Shown: positions 18,091 to 26,646 of the stretch, piece by piece
How the letters are laid out: each line of letters starts with the position of its first letter
Numbering within the stretch: the stretch's first letter is position 1
NCBI GenBank assembly: GCA_963728285.1
Contig: CAVSJR010000001.1
Location: 496,001 to 560,000, forward strand
DNA length: 64,000 nucleotides
Direction: 5' to 3'
From: CAVSJR01 sp963728285
Lineage (GTDB): Bacteria > Actinomycetota > UBA4738 > HRBIN12
Notes under the pieces: generated by a model
The model's input: the letters and a program-made list of their open reading frames with translations, nothing else
What the model was told of the DNA's origin: nothing
Database searches by the model: none
Made by a program: the position numbers and the translations under genes

Positions 18091-18180
18091 ATGCAGCGCG
18101 ATCGGAGGGTCCGCGTCGGACGGTTCGGGGACGCGAGACGAGACATCCTCGCCGGGAGCCGAGTGAGTGTTCTTCCGGCT
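18091..18180 (+). CDS. Possible leaderless 29-codon ORF before the DUF4239 gene
   Basis: An ATG lies exactly where transcription from TAGGCT should start. The ORF (MQRDRRVRVGRFGDARRD and on to VSVLPA) ends in TAG at 18180, overlapping the GTG of the next gene by 14 bases. It is Arg-rich and has no recognised family. It could be a coupling peptide, or an artefact of an indel in the true N-terminus. Confidence 0.25.
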
Positions 18181-18967
18181 TAGCAGCTGGGCGCTCGGTC
18201 TCATCCTCTTCGCCATCGTCTTCGGCGTCACCATCGGGGGCCTGCTGCTCGGCCGCAGGCTTCGCCATCGATCCGAGACGCTCCGAGAGCCGTTCGCCAT
18301 CCTTCAGACCTCGCTGCTCGGGGTCGTCGGGCTCCTCCTCGCCTTCGGACTCGCGCTCGCGGTCGGGCGCTACGAGGCGCGCCGAGCCGCGGTCGTTGAC
18401 GAAGCGAACGCCATCGACACGACCTACCTGCGCGCGCAGACCCTGCCGGAACCCATGCGGACCCGGTCGCTGGATCTATTGGCGAGCTACCTCGACACGA
18501 GCATCGCCCTCTCGAACGCCATTCCCGGGAGCCCCGAGGCCGGGCAGGCGGTGGCCGACGAGGATCGTATCCAGCGGGCGCTGTGGGCGCTCGCAGGTCG
18601 GGCGCTCGTGATCGCACCGATCGAGAGCGCTCCTCGCCTCTACGTGGAGACGCTCAACGAGATGATCGAGATGCAGACCGTGCGCGTGGCTGGACTCGCC
18701 AACCGGGTGCCCGGCCCGGTCCTTGCCCTGGAGGTCGCGGGCGCGGCGATCGCGTTCGGGATGCTCGCGGTCTACCTGTCCATGCTCGGGAGACGGGGCA
18801 TTTCGCAGTGGTGTTGGGCGCCGCACTCATGCACTATGCTGCTCCTGGTGACGTTCGATCTCGACAGGCCGACACGGGGACTGATCCGCGTGCCGGCGGA
18901 TCCGCTCACGAGCCTCAGCCGGGAGATGCAGCTTCCGCCTCGGCGACCGGACCCGCATAGCCGGTAG
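18167..18967 (+). CDS. DUF4239 (bestrophin-like) membrane protein
   Basis: 266 residues with helices at about 5-28 and 45-65 (LGLILFAIVFGVTIGGLLLG and SLLGVVGLLLAFGLALAVG), a soluble helical middle (NAIDTTYLRAQTLPEPMR) and a C-terminal hairpin ending FDLDRPTRGLIRVPADPLT, the DUF4239 signature. Between about 18800 and 18840 the hydrophobic helix reads better in another frame (GHFAVVLGAALMHYA), so two compensating indels are likely. Function is unknown; a bestrophin-like anion channel is a family hypothesis. It starts at GTG 18167 with a weak ribosome site, under palindromic site a. Confidence 0.8.
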   Translation: MFFRLSSWALGLILFAIVFGVTIGGLLLGRRLRHRSETLREPFAILQTSLLGVVGLLLAFGLALAVGRYEARRAAVVDEANAIDTTYLRAQTLPEPMRTRSLDLLASYLDTSIALSNAIPGSPEAGQAVADEDRIQRALWALAGRALVIAPIESAPRLYVETLNEMIEMQTVRVAGLANRVPGPVLALEVAGAAIAFGMLAVYLSMLGRRGISQWCWAPHSCTMLLLVTFDLDRPTRGLIRVPADPLTSLSREMQLPPRRPDPHSR

Positions 18968-18984
18968 GGCGAGCCGGAAGCTGC

Positions 18985-19275
18985 CAATCCCGCCCCGCTG
19001 TAACTGCGGCGCGATCACACTTCACGAGCCGGCCAGTGTGTTCCCAGGCCGACCGGTGCGCTCGATGCTTTCATCCTCCGCACGGAGCGAACATCAACCT
19101 AATGGGATGATTCCCTCCCGCGGGGTGCCTGCCTATCGTGCTGCAATGGAGTCGCTAAGCACGATCTGGCTGTCGTGGTGCCACTCGCCGGCGCGGCCGC
19201 CCTGGTCGGCGTCGCGGGCGCCCTCCCCGAGCTTGGACCAGCGGCGGAACGGCAAGGCGACAGCGAAAGCCTAGG
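18985..19275 (+). pseudogene. Relic of a cation exchanger promoter and 5' end
   Basis: Closely resembles 21110-21460. It shares CCCGCCCCGCTGTA, the palindrome, TATCGTGCTGC and MESLSTIWL (MESLSTTWL in the intact gene), then a scrambled remnant of GTLPELA. Internal deletions destroy the frame within 15 codons. Together with the reductase relic at 20.9 kb it marks an earlier tandem copy of the exchanger-reductase pair. Confidence 0.75.
19092..19139 (+). promoter_or_regulatory. Palindromic site b with -10 (relic copy)
   Basis: CATCAACCT-AAT-GGGATGATT (19092-19112) with TATCGT starting 32 bp from the centre. It is nearly identical to site c at 21.2 kb but now drives only a broken gene. Confidence 0.6.
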
Positions 19276-19298
19276 ACGCGCTGCGAGGGGGTGGCCCT

Positions 19299-19859
19299 GT
19301 GGCCATGGGAGATGACCCGGCAGCTGAGCGGGCGTGGGTGCACATCGTCGTGGCGGCCGTTCGGGCGGTCGTGACGGCCAGTGTGCTCGTGGCCCTGTAC
19401 TACCTGCTTCCCCTGGACGACCTCTCTGGCACGTCGGCGGTGGCGGGGCTCGTGATTGGCATCCTCGTCTTCCTCGGCCTCGTGGCCTGGCAGGTCTGGT
19501 CGATCCTGCGGTCCGCCCATCCGGAAACGCGCGCGCTCCAGGCGCTCTTCGTCGTGCTGCCGCTCTTCATCCTGATGTTCGCATCCGCGTATTACCTGAT
19601 GGGACGCGCCGAGCCGGCAGATTTCTCGGAGGCGTTGACGCGATCCGACGCCCTCTACTTCACGGTGACGGTCTTCGCGACCGTCGGGTTCGGCGACGTG
19701 TCGGCGCAGGGTGAGACCACCCGCCTCGTGGTCACCTCGCAGATGATCCTCGACCTGATCATCCTCGGCGTCGGGATCCGGATCATCCTGGGGGCGGTGC
19801 AACGGAGCCGGGAGCGCTCGGCCAGCCAGGCGACGGAGGAGGAGGCATCGTCGTCGTGA
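19299..19859 (+). CDS. Two-helix potassium channel (Ion_trans_2)
   Basis: 186 residues with four hydrophobic segments; the last two flank a pore loop with filter TVGFGD (from YFTVTVFATVGFGDVSA), so it is a K+-type pore with GFG in place of GYG. N-terminal helices are VRAVVTASVLVALYYLLPL and VAGLVIGILVFLGLVAWQVW. No ligand domain follows; the tail is Arg/Glu-rich. The gene lies between the relics of the exchanger and the reductase, so it was inserted or retained when the tandem copy decayed. The start is GTG 19299, with an ATG two codons on. Confidence 0.88.
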   Translation: MAMGDDPAAERAWVHIVVAAVRAVVTASVLVALYYLLPLDDLSGTSAVAGLVIGILVFLGLVAWQVWSILRSAHPETRALQALFVVLPLFILMFASAYYLMGRAEPADFSEALTRSDALYFTVTVFATVGFGDVSAQGETTRLVVTSQMILDLIILGVGIRIILGAVQRSRERSASQATEEEASSS

Positions 19860-20276
19860 CGGACGCCGAGCCCCTGAGGCGGGAGGGCGGATCGGCCAGA
19901 CACGCCGCGACCGACACCGGCGCCTACTCCGGCGAGCAGGTTACGTGGCGCAAGGCGTCGGGTACTTCGGCCACCGGGTAGGTCCTGGTGACGACCGACC
20001 GGTGACGTCGAACAGCTCCCCCGCCTCCGCGGAGCCGACGCCTTATCCCCAGGGCTCTACCCGAAGACGCTGGCGCTCGTCCTCGTTGCCGCTTTGATCG
20101 CGGTCGGCGGCTCCGGGCCGTCCCCCGGAGCGCACGCCGACGCTGCGATCAGTGCCCGCCCGTGTTGAACCCGTGACAGAAGGCAGCGACTCGGATCTCG
20201 ACCACGCCAACCCACTCACGCATCATGAGGGCGGCAATCGAGCCGGACCCTGCCTCTACGTGGCTCACGGGCGCAG
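19860..20276. other. Gene-poor stretch with a possible secretion-signal remnant
   Basis: No intact gene is visible. Around 20056-20168 the plus strand reads TLALVLVAALIAVGGSG then PSPGAHADAAI and a TGA, resembling a signal peptide cut off soon after its cleavage site and lacking a start codon. The rest shows no codon structure. Confidence 0.35.
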
Positions 20277-20573
20277 TCAGGTTGTCGGGGCACGACCCGG
20301 CATCTGCTCGCGCTGCGAGTACCCAGTGGCGTAGTGACCGAGGTCGAGGATCACGGCCAGGCCGATCCAGACCCAATCGAAGCCGTGCACGCCGACCGGA
20401 GGCGCATCGAGGAGCACCCACATCAACGTCGCGAACGGAAGGAAGATGAGGCCGAGGAGAGGCAGGATGAACGTGTCGAACACCGCGTTGATGTAACTGG
20501 GGCGCGCGATCCAGATGATCAAGAACACCAGGCGCGGCGCGAACGCGGACATCAATGCCAACAGGCAACCCAT
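20277..20573 (-). CDS. Small conserved membrane protein
   Basis: 98 residues with three hydrophobic stretches: LMSAFAPRLVFLIIWIA, FILPLLGLIFLPFATLMWVL and GFDWVWIGLAVILDLGHYA. The pattern matches a widespread actinobacterial family of unknown function that I know only as hypothetical. ATG 20573 was chosen because GGAGGGG lies just upstream; the longer open frame to 20687 is not hydrophobic. TATAGT at 20609-20604 on the minus strand is a good -10 about 30 bp before the start. It stands alone between the channel and the reductase relic. Confidence 0.7.
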   Translation of the reverse strand: MGCLLALMSAFAPRLVFLIIWIARPSYINAVFDTFILPLLGLIFLPFATLMWVLLDAPPVGVHGFDWVWIGLAVILDLGHYATGYSQREQMPGRAPTT

Positions 20574-20903
20574 CGACCCCTCCTCGAACGGCTCAGGCGG
20601 GAAACTATACCCATCTGGTGTGACTGGAGCGCATCCCCAGTGAGTCAAGTCGAGGGCTAGGAGCGAACCCGTCGTAGCCGGGTCCAACGATCAGATACCC
20701 CCCCGCTCCGCGGTCCAGCCGGGGAGGCCAATGTCGATGACCCAGCGCAACCACAGGTCATCGATCCTCCCCACGCCTCCATCCTCGCGTTCAACACACC
20801 TCCTGTCCGCTCATTGCTCGCGGGCTTCAGGTGCGAATCCCGAGCGGATTCGCGAGGGGCGTCTGGGCCGTGCTAGCGACGAGCGCTCAGGAAAGCCTTG
20901 CGC
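20574..20903. other. Intergenic stretch without recognised genes
   Basis: Apart from the -10 (20604-20609) and ribosome site of the small membrane protein, no coding pattern, hairpin-plus-T terminator or repeat is seen. Confidence 0.5.
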
Positions 20904-21071
20904 CTACCAGGCGTATGCCTCGGGTGCGGCACCGCCCGGCCCGGGGAAGATCTCGGCGAGCGTGTCCATTGTCTCGACCGAGAGCTTCACCTTCAGCGCT
21001 CGAAGCGAGTGATCGAGCTGCTCGACGGGCGCGGGCCGATGATCGGCGCAGTCACGACCGGATTTCCGATT
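20904..21071 (-). pseudogene. Relic of the aldo/keto reductase 3' end
   Basis: Encodes VEQLDHSLRALKVKLSVETM, EIFPGPGGAAPEAYAW and the same TAG stop as the intact reductase ending at 22354. Similarity stops abruptly near 21071, before the catalytic part. It is the second half of the decayed tandem copy, the first being the exchanger relic at 19 kb. Confidence 0.85.
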
Positions 21072-21223
21072 CCGGGGCTGATCGCGGCATACCTCGTGCA
21101 GAATCGCAACGCGGCCACTCCCGCCCCGCTGTAGCCGCGCGGCGCGATCACGTTCGGGAGCGGCCACGGTGTCCGCTGAGTCGACGTTGCGTGCCGATGC
21201 TTTCATCGGCCGGACGGAGGCAA

Positions 21224-21270
21224 CATCAACCTAATGGGATGATTCCCTCCCGCGCGTGCCTCCCTATCGT
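21224..21270 (+). promoter_or_regulatory. Palindromic site c with -10 of the exchanger gene
   Basis: CATCAACCT-AAT-GGGATGATT (21224-21244), with TATCGT (21265-21270) beginning 31 bp from the centre and the ATG six bases beyond. The site would overlap the -35 region, as for a class II activator, and the transcript would be leaderless. Confidence 0.7.
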
Positions 21271-21276
21271 GCTGCC

Positions 21277-22341
21277 ATGGAGTCGCTCAGCACGACCTGG
21301 CTCGTCGTGGTGCTCCTCGCCGGGGCGGTCGTCACGTGGGTCGCGGGCGTCTCGTTGGCCAAGGCCACCGACGTCATCGACGACCGCTACGGCCTGGGCC
21401 AGGCGCTCGGCGGGACCATCCTGCTCGGCATCGCAGGCACCCTCCCCGAGCTGGCGATCACGGTGTCTGCGGCGCTCAGTGGCCACCTCGCGTTGGCGAC
21501 GGGCAACCTCCTCGGGGGGATCGCGATGCAGACACTCGTCCTCGTGATCCTCGACGCGACCTCGCGTCGCAGGCAACCGCTGTCAACCCTGTCCGATGCG
21601 TTGGAGCCGCTCCACGAGGGCGCGCTCGTGGTCGGCGTCGTGGGCATCGCGATCATGGGAACCGTCCTCGCTCCCACCGCCACGATCGGCTCCGTGAGCC
21701 CCGCCTCGATCATGATCGTGCTCCTGTGGGTCCTCGGCATCATCGGTCTGAGCCGCTCACGCCGGACCCGATCGTGGAAGGTCGTCAACGCCGCCGTCCC
21801 GGACACTCGATCGACGACCGGGACCGACAGGGGGTCAGGACCATCGCCACCGGAGGATCGCGTGGCCGGCAGACCGATCAGGATCACCTTGGTGCTGTTC
21901 GGCCTCGCATCCATCGTCACGCTCGTGGCGGGGGTCGTGCTCGAGCGGAGCGGCAACGCGCTGGCGACGAGGCTCAATGTGAACGGCGCCATCTTCGGCG
22001 CCACCGTGCTGGCCGCCATCACCGCGCTCCCCGAGATCAGCACGGGGGTGGCCGCCGTCCGGATGGGCCAGGTGGGCCTCGCGATGGGCGACATCTTCGG
22101 CGGCAACGCCATCCAGGTGACGCTCTTCCTGCTCGCGGACCTGCTCGCCGGCAAGGCGGTGCTCCCGACGGCGAGCCCCGAGTCGGTGTGGCTGGCGTCC
22201 CTGGGTATCGTCGTCACCGCGATCTATCTCAACGGCCTCATGACGCGACCCGAACGGAAGATTATGGGTATCGGACCGGACTCCGCTCTCGTGGCCGTCG
22301 CGTACGGGCTCGGGGTCTTGGGGCTGCTGTTCCTACGCTGA
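21277..22341 (+). CDS. Sodium/calcium exchanger-family membrane antiporter
   Basis: 354 residues with ten or so helices in two inverted halves. Each half carries a cation-binding alpha repeat: LGGTILLGIAGTLPELAITV with GHLALATGNLLGGIAMQT, and FGATVLAAITALPEISTGVA with GLAMGDIFGGNAIQVTLFL. These match the CaCA superfamily (PF01699). It probably exports Ca2+ in exchange for Na+ or H+. The hydrophilic loop at about 165-200 is the usual central loop. The start ATG 21277 follows the leaderless promoter at site c, and the gene is convergent with the reductase. Confidence 0.88.
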   Translation: MESLSTTWLVVVLLAGAVVTWVAGVSLAKATDVIDDRYGLGQALGGTILLGIAGTLPELAITVSAALSGHLALATGNLLGGIAMQTLVLVILDATSRRRQPLSTLSDALEPLHEGALVVGVVGIAIMGTVLAPTATIGSVSPASIMIVLLWVLGIIGLSRSRRTRSWKVVNAAVPDTRSTTGTDRGSGPSPPEDRVAGRPIRITLVLFGLASIVTLVAGVVLERSGNALATRLNVNGAIFGATVLAAITALPEISTGVAAVRMGQVGLAMGDIFGGNAIQVTLFLLADLLAGKAVLPTASPESVWLASLGIVVTAIYLNGLMTRPERKIMGIGPDSALVAVAYGLGVLGLLFLR

Positions 22342-22353
22342 CCTGGGGCAGGC

Positions 22354-23323
22354 CTACCAGGCGTATGCCTCGGGGGCGGGACCGCCCGGCCCGGGGAAGA
22401 TCTCGTCGAGCTTGTCCATCGTCTCGGCCGAGAGCTTCACCTTCAGCGCTCGAAGCGAGTGATCGAGCTGCTCGACGGTGCGCGGGCCGATGATCGGCGC
22501 AGTCACGACGGGATTCCCGAGCAGCCAGGCGAGCGCGACGTCGGAGGGACGCTCGCCCAGGTCGGCGCACAGCTTCTCGAACGCCTCGAGCCGGTCACGA
22601 CTCGACTCGATCTCCTCGCGCATGTATCCCTCGGCCCGGCGGCCCTCGGTCACCTTCTGCAGGGCTCCGGCCAGCAGACCGCCAGCCAGGGGGCTCCACG
22701 GGATGACGCCCATCCCGTACTCCTTGCAGGCGGGCAGCACCTCGAGCTCCACGGTTCGCGCCGTGAGGTTGTAGAGGCTTTGCTCGCTCACGAGCCCGAG
22801 GTAGTGCCGATAGCCGGCGATCTCGTTGGCGCGCGCGATGTGCCAGCCGGCGAAGTTGGAGCTCCCGACGTAGATGACCTTCCCGTCGGCGACGAGCTGC
22901 TCCATCGCTTGCCAGATCTCGTCCCACCACGCATCGCGATCGATGTGGTGCATCTGATAGAGGTCGATGTGATCCGTTTGGAGGCGCCGAAGGCTGGCCT
23001 CGCACGCGCGCTTGATGTGCAGCGCCGACAGCCGGCCCTCGTTCGGCCATGGGCCCATCTTCCCGTACACCTTCGTGGCGAGGACGACCTTGTCCCGCCT
23101 GGCGCCCTTCGCGAACCAGCGGCCGATGATCTCCTCGGTGACGCCCAGCGCCCAGGTGCCGCCCGTAGACGTTGGCCGTGTCGAAGAAGTTCAGCCCGTG
23201 CTCCAGCGCGCGATCCATGATCCGGTGGCTGTCCTCCTCCGAGGCGTGCGGGCCGAAGTTCATGGTCCCGAGGCAGAGGCGGCTGACACGCACGCCGAAG
23301 CGACCGAGGTGGGTGTATTCCAT
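22354..23323 (-). CDS. Aldo/keto reductase (one frame break)
   Basis: NADP-dependent oxidoreductase of the YajO/Tas-like AKR group, about 322 residues. LGRFGVRVSRLCLGTMNFGP starts the barrel; FFDTANVYG supplies Asp and Tyr, ATKVYGKMG the Lys and YQMHHID the His of the catalytic tetrad, with IYVGSSNFAGW and IPWSPLAGGLLAG later. One extra C near 23160 breaks the frame at NVYG/GTWALGVTEEIIG. The start ATG 23323 has a G-rich ribosome site; ATG 23332 is the alternative. The natural carbonyl substrate is unknown. A relic of its 3' end lies at 20.9 kb. Confidence 0.9.
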
Positions 23324-23590
23324 GCCCCCCATTCCAACAGACTGTCGGATAGAGCGTCACGCGGGCTGGGCTAGGGAGGTTCGATTCCTCGCCGGGAACC
23401 CGATCCGAGCCTGATCCGCGAGGCAGGTCCTGACGCCGGACTCCGGCCATAGTTCTTGAGTGGAGTGGCCTCGCAACTAGGACTCTTGAGCGTCGAGTGA
23501 GCGCTTGAGTGGGGCGGGAGTGATCGGCCTTCATGGTCGGTTCGTGGGACTCCTGGAGATCTTCCGTCCCATGGGAGTAAAGTCGGTCCG
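23324..23590. promoter_or_regulatory. Intergenic region with a leaderless -10 for the next gene
   Basis: TAAAGT (23578-23583) stands seven bases before GTG 23591. Upstream, CTTGAG occurs at 23455, 23485 and 23504, unevenly spaced. TCCCATGGGA at 23567-23576 is a perfect palindrome next to the -10. Confidence 0.45.
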
Positions 23591-24073
23591 GTGGAGAACG
23601 TTCGACGTGCAGTCGGCGAACCGGGTCAGCACCGCCGCGTGGAGCGCCTCCTGATCGTTCGGTCGCAGGACGGCGCTGATGGAGGAGCGGCCGGCTCCGA
23701 GCTCGAGGACCTACCGGGCGTTGTCAGCGTGACCCTCAACACCATCACGGGCTCATTCGACATTCTCTTCGATCCGGCAGTCGTCTCGGACGACGAGCTC
23801 GCCGCATCCCTGCACCATTACGGGTACGACCTCATCAGCTGGCAGGAGGTGCGGGCGATGCACGCTGCTCAGCAGCGGACCTGGCTGCTCGAACAGATCC
23901 GGTCGCTCGCTCCACGCGCGGAGCTCGAACTCGCGGAACGTGGGACGTACGCGGATGGCATCACGAAGGGCTCGGTCGACGCCTACATCCGAGCCGCCAG
24001 GGCGTTCGGCCTTGTGACGGACGCCGAGATCATCCAGCTGATCCCGGCTCGATTCCTGGAGGGGCCCGCCTGA
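23591..24073 (+). CDS. Hypothetical protein with an HMA-like fold
   Basis: 160 residues. The first half, RVERLLIVRSQDGADGG to LEDLPGVVSVTLNTITGSFD and VVSDDELAASLHHYGYDL, has the beta-alpha-beta-beta-alpha-beta rhythm of heavy-metal-associated domains but no CxxC, so metal binding through that motif is unlikely. The second half is helical (TWLLEQIRSLAPRAELELAE, VDAYIRAARAFGLVTDAE). I recognise no family for the whole. GTG 23591 follows TAAAGT closely and suits leaderless translation. Confidence 0.6.
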   Translation: MENVRRAVGEPGQHRRVERLLIVRSQDGADGGAAGSELEDLPGVVSVTLNTITGSFDILFDPAVVSDDELAASLHHYGYDLISWQEVRAMHAAQQRTWLLEQIRSLAPRAELELAERGTYADGITKGSVDAYIRAARAFGLVTDAEIIQLIPARFLEGPA

Positions 24074-24095
24074 CGGCTGCCCCGAGACCAGACGC

Positions 24096-24554
24096 TCACC
24101 CGGTCGCGTCGCCTGAGGACGGCTTCCACCGTCGATAGACGGGCATCTCATCGTCCGAGTACTCCGTCGCCACCGCCTCCTCGATCGAGCACGTGTAGTG
24201 GACGAGCCCGTAGGGGGTCTGGCCAGGGCGCGCCATCACCGCTGGGTGCGACGCGGAGATCTGTTCGAGCCATCCGCGCGCCATGAACTCGCCGTAGTCG
24301 CCGGCGTGGTCCTCCCACGGCTGCGCCGTGTGCAACGAGTAGCGCGCGTCGCGGGCCACCTCGCGCATCTTCGGGCTCGTGTCGCGGAACGAGACGCACA
24401 TCAGCCCGGCCGCGAGCCAAGGAGAGACCGGGTGCACGCGCGGTCCGCCGTCGAGCCGGAGCGTCGCCTGGTACACGATCCGACCCTCCATCCGCTCCCG
24501 GGCGAAGGCCGCCAGATCCGGCTCGGCGTTCGCGAACTCAGCCCAGGTGGCCAC
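24096..24554 (-). CDS. Pyridoxamine 5'-phosphate oxidase-family (flavin split-barrel) protein
   Basis: 152 residues of the FMN/F420 split-barrel fold: FANAEPDLAAFARERMEGRI, YQATLRLDGGPRVHPVSPWL and KMREVARDARYSLHTA are the typical strands and loops. Many actinobacterial members act as F420-dependent reductases or heme-binding proteins, so the cofactor is open. A -10 TAGGCT (24568-24563, minus strand) lies eight bases before GTG 24554, so it is leaderless. It is convergent with the HMA-like gene. Confidence 0.82.
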   Translation of the reverse strand: MATWAEFANAEPDLAAFARERMEGRIVYQATLRLDGGPRVHPVSPWLAAGLMCVSFRDTSPKMREVARDARYSLHTAQPWEDHAGDYGEFMARGWLEQISASHPAVMARPGQTPYGLVHYTCSIEEAVATEYSDDEMPVYRRWKPSSGDATG

Positions 24555-24706
24555 GACCGACGAGCCTATCGCCGTGCCGGCCTCGACGCCGCCCGGACCG
24601 AGCTGATCGCCGCCCTCGCAAGAGAGGCGGCGCGAGTGGACGACGTATCCTCGCCCGAATCCATGCTCCCTAATCCGTCCGGTGGTAGGCGTGTTGGACG
24701 ACCTGC

Positions 24707-26506
24707 TCAGACGCAGTCGGCGGTGCCGTCGTCGGTGAACCCTCCGGGGGTGACCGACATGAACGACCAGTCATAGGAGCCTGGACGAAGGCTCAGGCGG
24801 AGCACCCCGAAGTCGGAGGTCGTCTGCGTCTCGACGGTGGACCCCGGCGAACCGAACGGCTGAAGCCCCTTCCCGCCGGTCCCGACGATGAACTCCCTGA
24901 TGCCGTCGGTGTCGGGCTGGCCCGAGCTGCCGAGCGGCATGAACCGGTCGTAGGCATGGACGTGGCCGTTCAGCACGATGTCGACGTGCGCCTCCTCGAG
25001 CTCGGTCCACAGCGCCCCGAGCATGGGCGTGTCCAGCATCTCGATCGGTCCGAATCGCGGCCGGTGGTAGAAGGCCAGCGTGCACTCGGCGGGATGCTGG
25101 GCGAGGTCGTCCTCGAGCCACTCCTTCTGCGGCGAGCCGTCTCCGCAGCCGCCGACCTGGCCGCATTCGGAGTTGAGCGCGATGAGGTGCCACGCTCCCA
25201 GGTCGAAGCTGTAGTACCCCTTATCCGCCGGGCCCGCGTTCGACCCGAAGTACTCGAAGTGGCCGGCTGCGGGCACCGACGGACAACCTGTGCCGCCCGT
25301 CGTCTGGTACTCGTGATTGCCCACGACCGCGTACGTGCGCGACTTCCACGCACCCCACGAGGCGTCGTAGGACTGCGCGAACGCGTCCATCCCGCTGCAC
25401 TCGTACTGGTTGTCCCCGAGCGCGAGCACGGCGTCGGGATCCTGCGAGCCGATGAGGGCCGCGGTCGCGCCCTGCCGGCACTTGCTGGACGTCCCCGCGC
25501 CGCCGTTGAACCCTGGGTCCGCGGGATCACACGCGATGTCTCCCGCCGCCATCAGCACCCTCTCGCCCTCGTCGGGAGGCACCTCGACCGGCAGCGATGC
25601 GGACGGGGACGAACGGTTTCCGGCCGCGTCCACCGCGTCGACGGCGTAGTCGTAGGTCGTCCCGGGCGCCACGCTCCCGTCCGAGTACGTCGTCGTGCCG
25701 ACGGTCCCCAGGGCGACGCCGTCGCGATAGATCGTGTAGCCCGTCACCCCGCGGTCGTCGGACGAGGCCGTCCACGACAGGTCGACGCGCTGCGGCGTGA
25801 CGGCGGTGGCGGCAAGGTCGGATGGATCGCTCGGGGCGGACACGTCCGGAGCGGTGAGGAACGCGCGGCCCGTGGCCACGTCATCGATCGCGATGTCGAA
25901 CTCCCGCCCGTTCGCATGCTCGCCGACCTGAACGTGGCCGATCGGATCCGAGCCGAGCGCGAGCTTCCCTGAGAGGTCGTCCAGGCGGACCCCGTCGAGC
26001 CACACCTCGGTCGTGCTCACCTTCCCGTTCACACGGGCGTGCAGCTGCAGTTCATGCCACGCCGATCCCGAGAGGCCCGTCACGCTGAGCTTCTTGGTCC
26101 CGCTCGCTCCGGCGATCCTGAACAGGCGTCCCCCAAGGGCGAGTCCCACCCGAAGGATCGGACGGCGGTCGGGGGCGAGCAGCGCGAGAAGCGTCGCCTG
26201 GGTGGATCGCGCTTGAACGGAGAAGAAGGTCCTCGCGTAGATCTCCGAGGGCGTCGTCCCGAGCGTTCGACGCAGATAGGCGGGCGCTCCGGCGGCCTCC
26301 AGGCGGGCGGCCCAGGCACCTCCGTGGACCACGCCTCCCTGGACCACCGCGCCCTTCGCGGTCGTCCACTTGGACAGGCCGCCGCCCTCGAACCCGTCGC
26401 TGAAGCCGGCGCCGGCGCCGGCGCCGGCGATGCCGGGGAGCAGCGCCAGGAGAAGCAAGACCAGGAGGGAGCGGCGCGGAGGCCGGCGTCGGAGGGGGGA
26501 GCGCAT
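24707..26506 (-). CDS. Secreted metallophosphoesterase with LamG-like and one FN3 domain
   Basis: 599 residues. Order: signal peptide (SLLVLLLLALLPGIAGAGAG), a LamG/concanavalin-like domain at about 35-215 (FSDGFEGGGLSKWTTAKGAV), a fibronectin type III domain at about 225-312 (PSDLAATAVTPQRVDLSWTA) and a calcineurin-like phosphoesterase at about 318-595. Metal ligands are in GDIACD, LALGDNQYEC, GNHEY and LNGHVHAYDR. Probably an exported phosphatase or phosphodiesterase; the substrate is unknown. The start ATG 26506 has GGAGG five bases upstream. A larger paralogue lies immediately upstream on the same strand. Confidence 0.88.
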   Translation of the reverse strand: MRSPLRRRPPRRSLLVLLLLALLPGIAGAGAGAGFSDGFEGGGLSKWTTAKGAVVQGGVVHGGAWAARLEAAGAPAYLRRTLGTTPSEIYARTFFSVQARSTQATLLALLAPDRRPILRVGLALGGRLFRIAGASGTKKLSVTGLSGSAWHELQLHARVNGKVSTTEVWLDGVRLDDLSGKLALGSDPIGHVQVGEHANGREFDIAIDDVATGRAFLTAPDVSAPSDPSDLAATAVTPQRVDLSWTASSDDRGVTGYTIYRDGVALGTVGTTTYSDGSVAPGTTYDYAVDAVDAAGNRSSPSASLPVEVPPDEGERVLMAAGDIACDPADPGFNGGAGTSSKCRQGATAALIGSQDPDAVLALGDNQYECSGMDAFAQSYDASWGAWKSRTYAVVGNHEYQTTGGTGCPSVPAAGHFEYFGSNAGPADKGYYSFDLGAWHLIALNSECGQVGGCGDGSPQKEWLEDDLAQHPAECTLAFYHRPRFGPIEMLDTPMLGALWTELEEAHVDIVLNGHVHAYDRFMPLGSSGQPDTDGIREFIVGTGGKGLQPFGSPGSTVETQTTSDFGVLRLSLRPGSYDWSFMSVTPGGFTDDGTADCV

Positions 26507-26646
26507 GGGTCCTCCATGCTGCGCCAGGGACCTCCCCCGAACAACGGTCGTTCGTCGGGGACCTGAGGTCCGAACGTCTCGGGCCGTCCGGCGTTCGGCG
26601 AGGGCCGCGCCTCGCGGCGGCGGAGGACCTTCGGCCGGAGCCTGGC

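Noticed and set aside
20604..20650. Half-site GGGGATGCG with TATAGT about 30 bp away before the small membrane protein
   Set aside because: The left arm is missing and the spacing is one short, so it was not counted in the regulon.
23455..23509. Three CTTGAG copies upstream of the HMA-like gene
   Set aside because: Spacing (30 and 19 bp) is irregular and the hexamer is common, so no operator is claimed.
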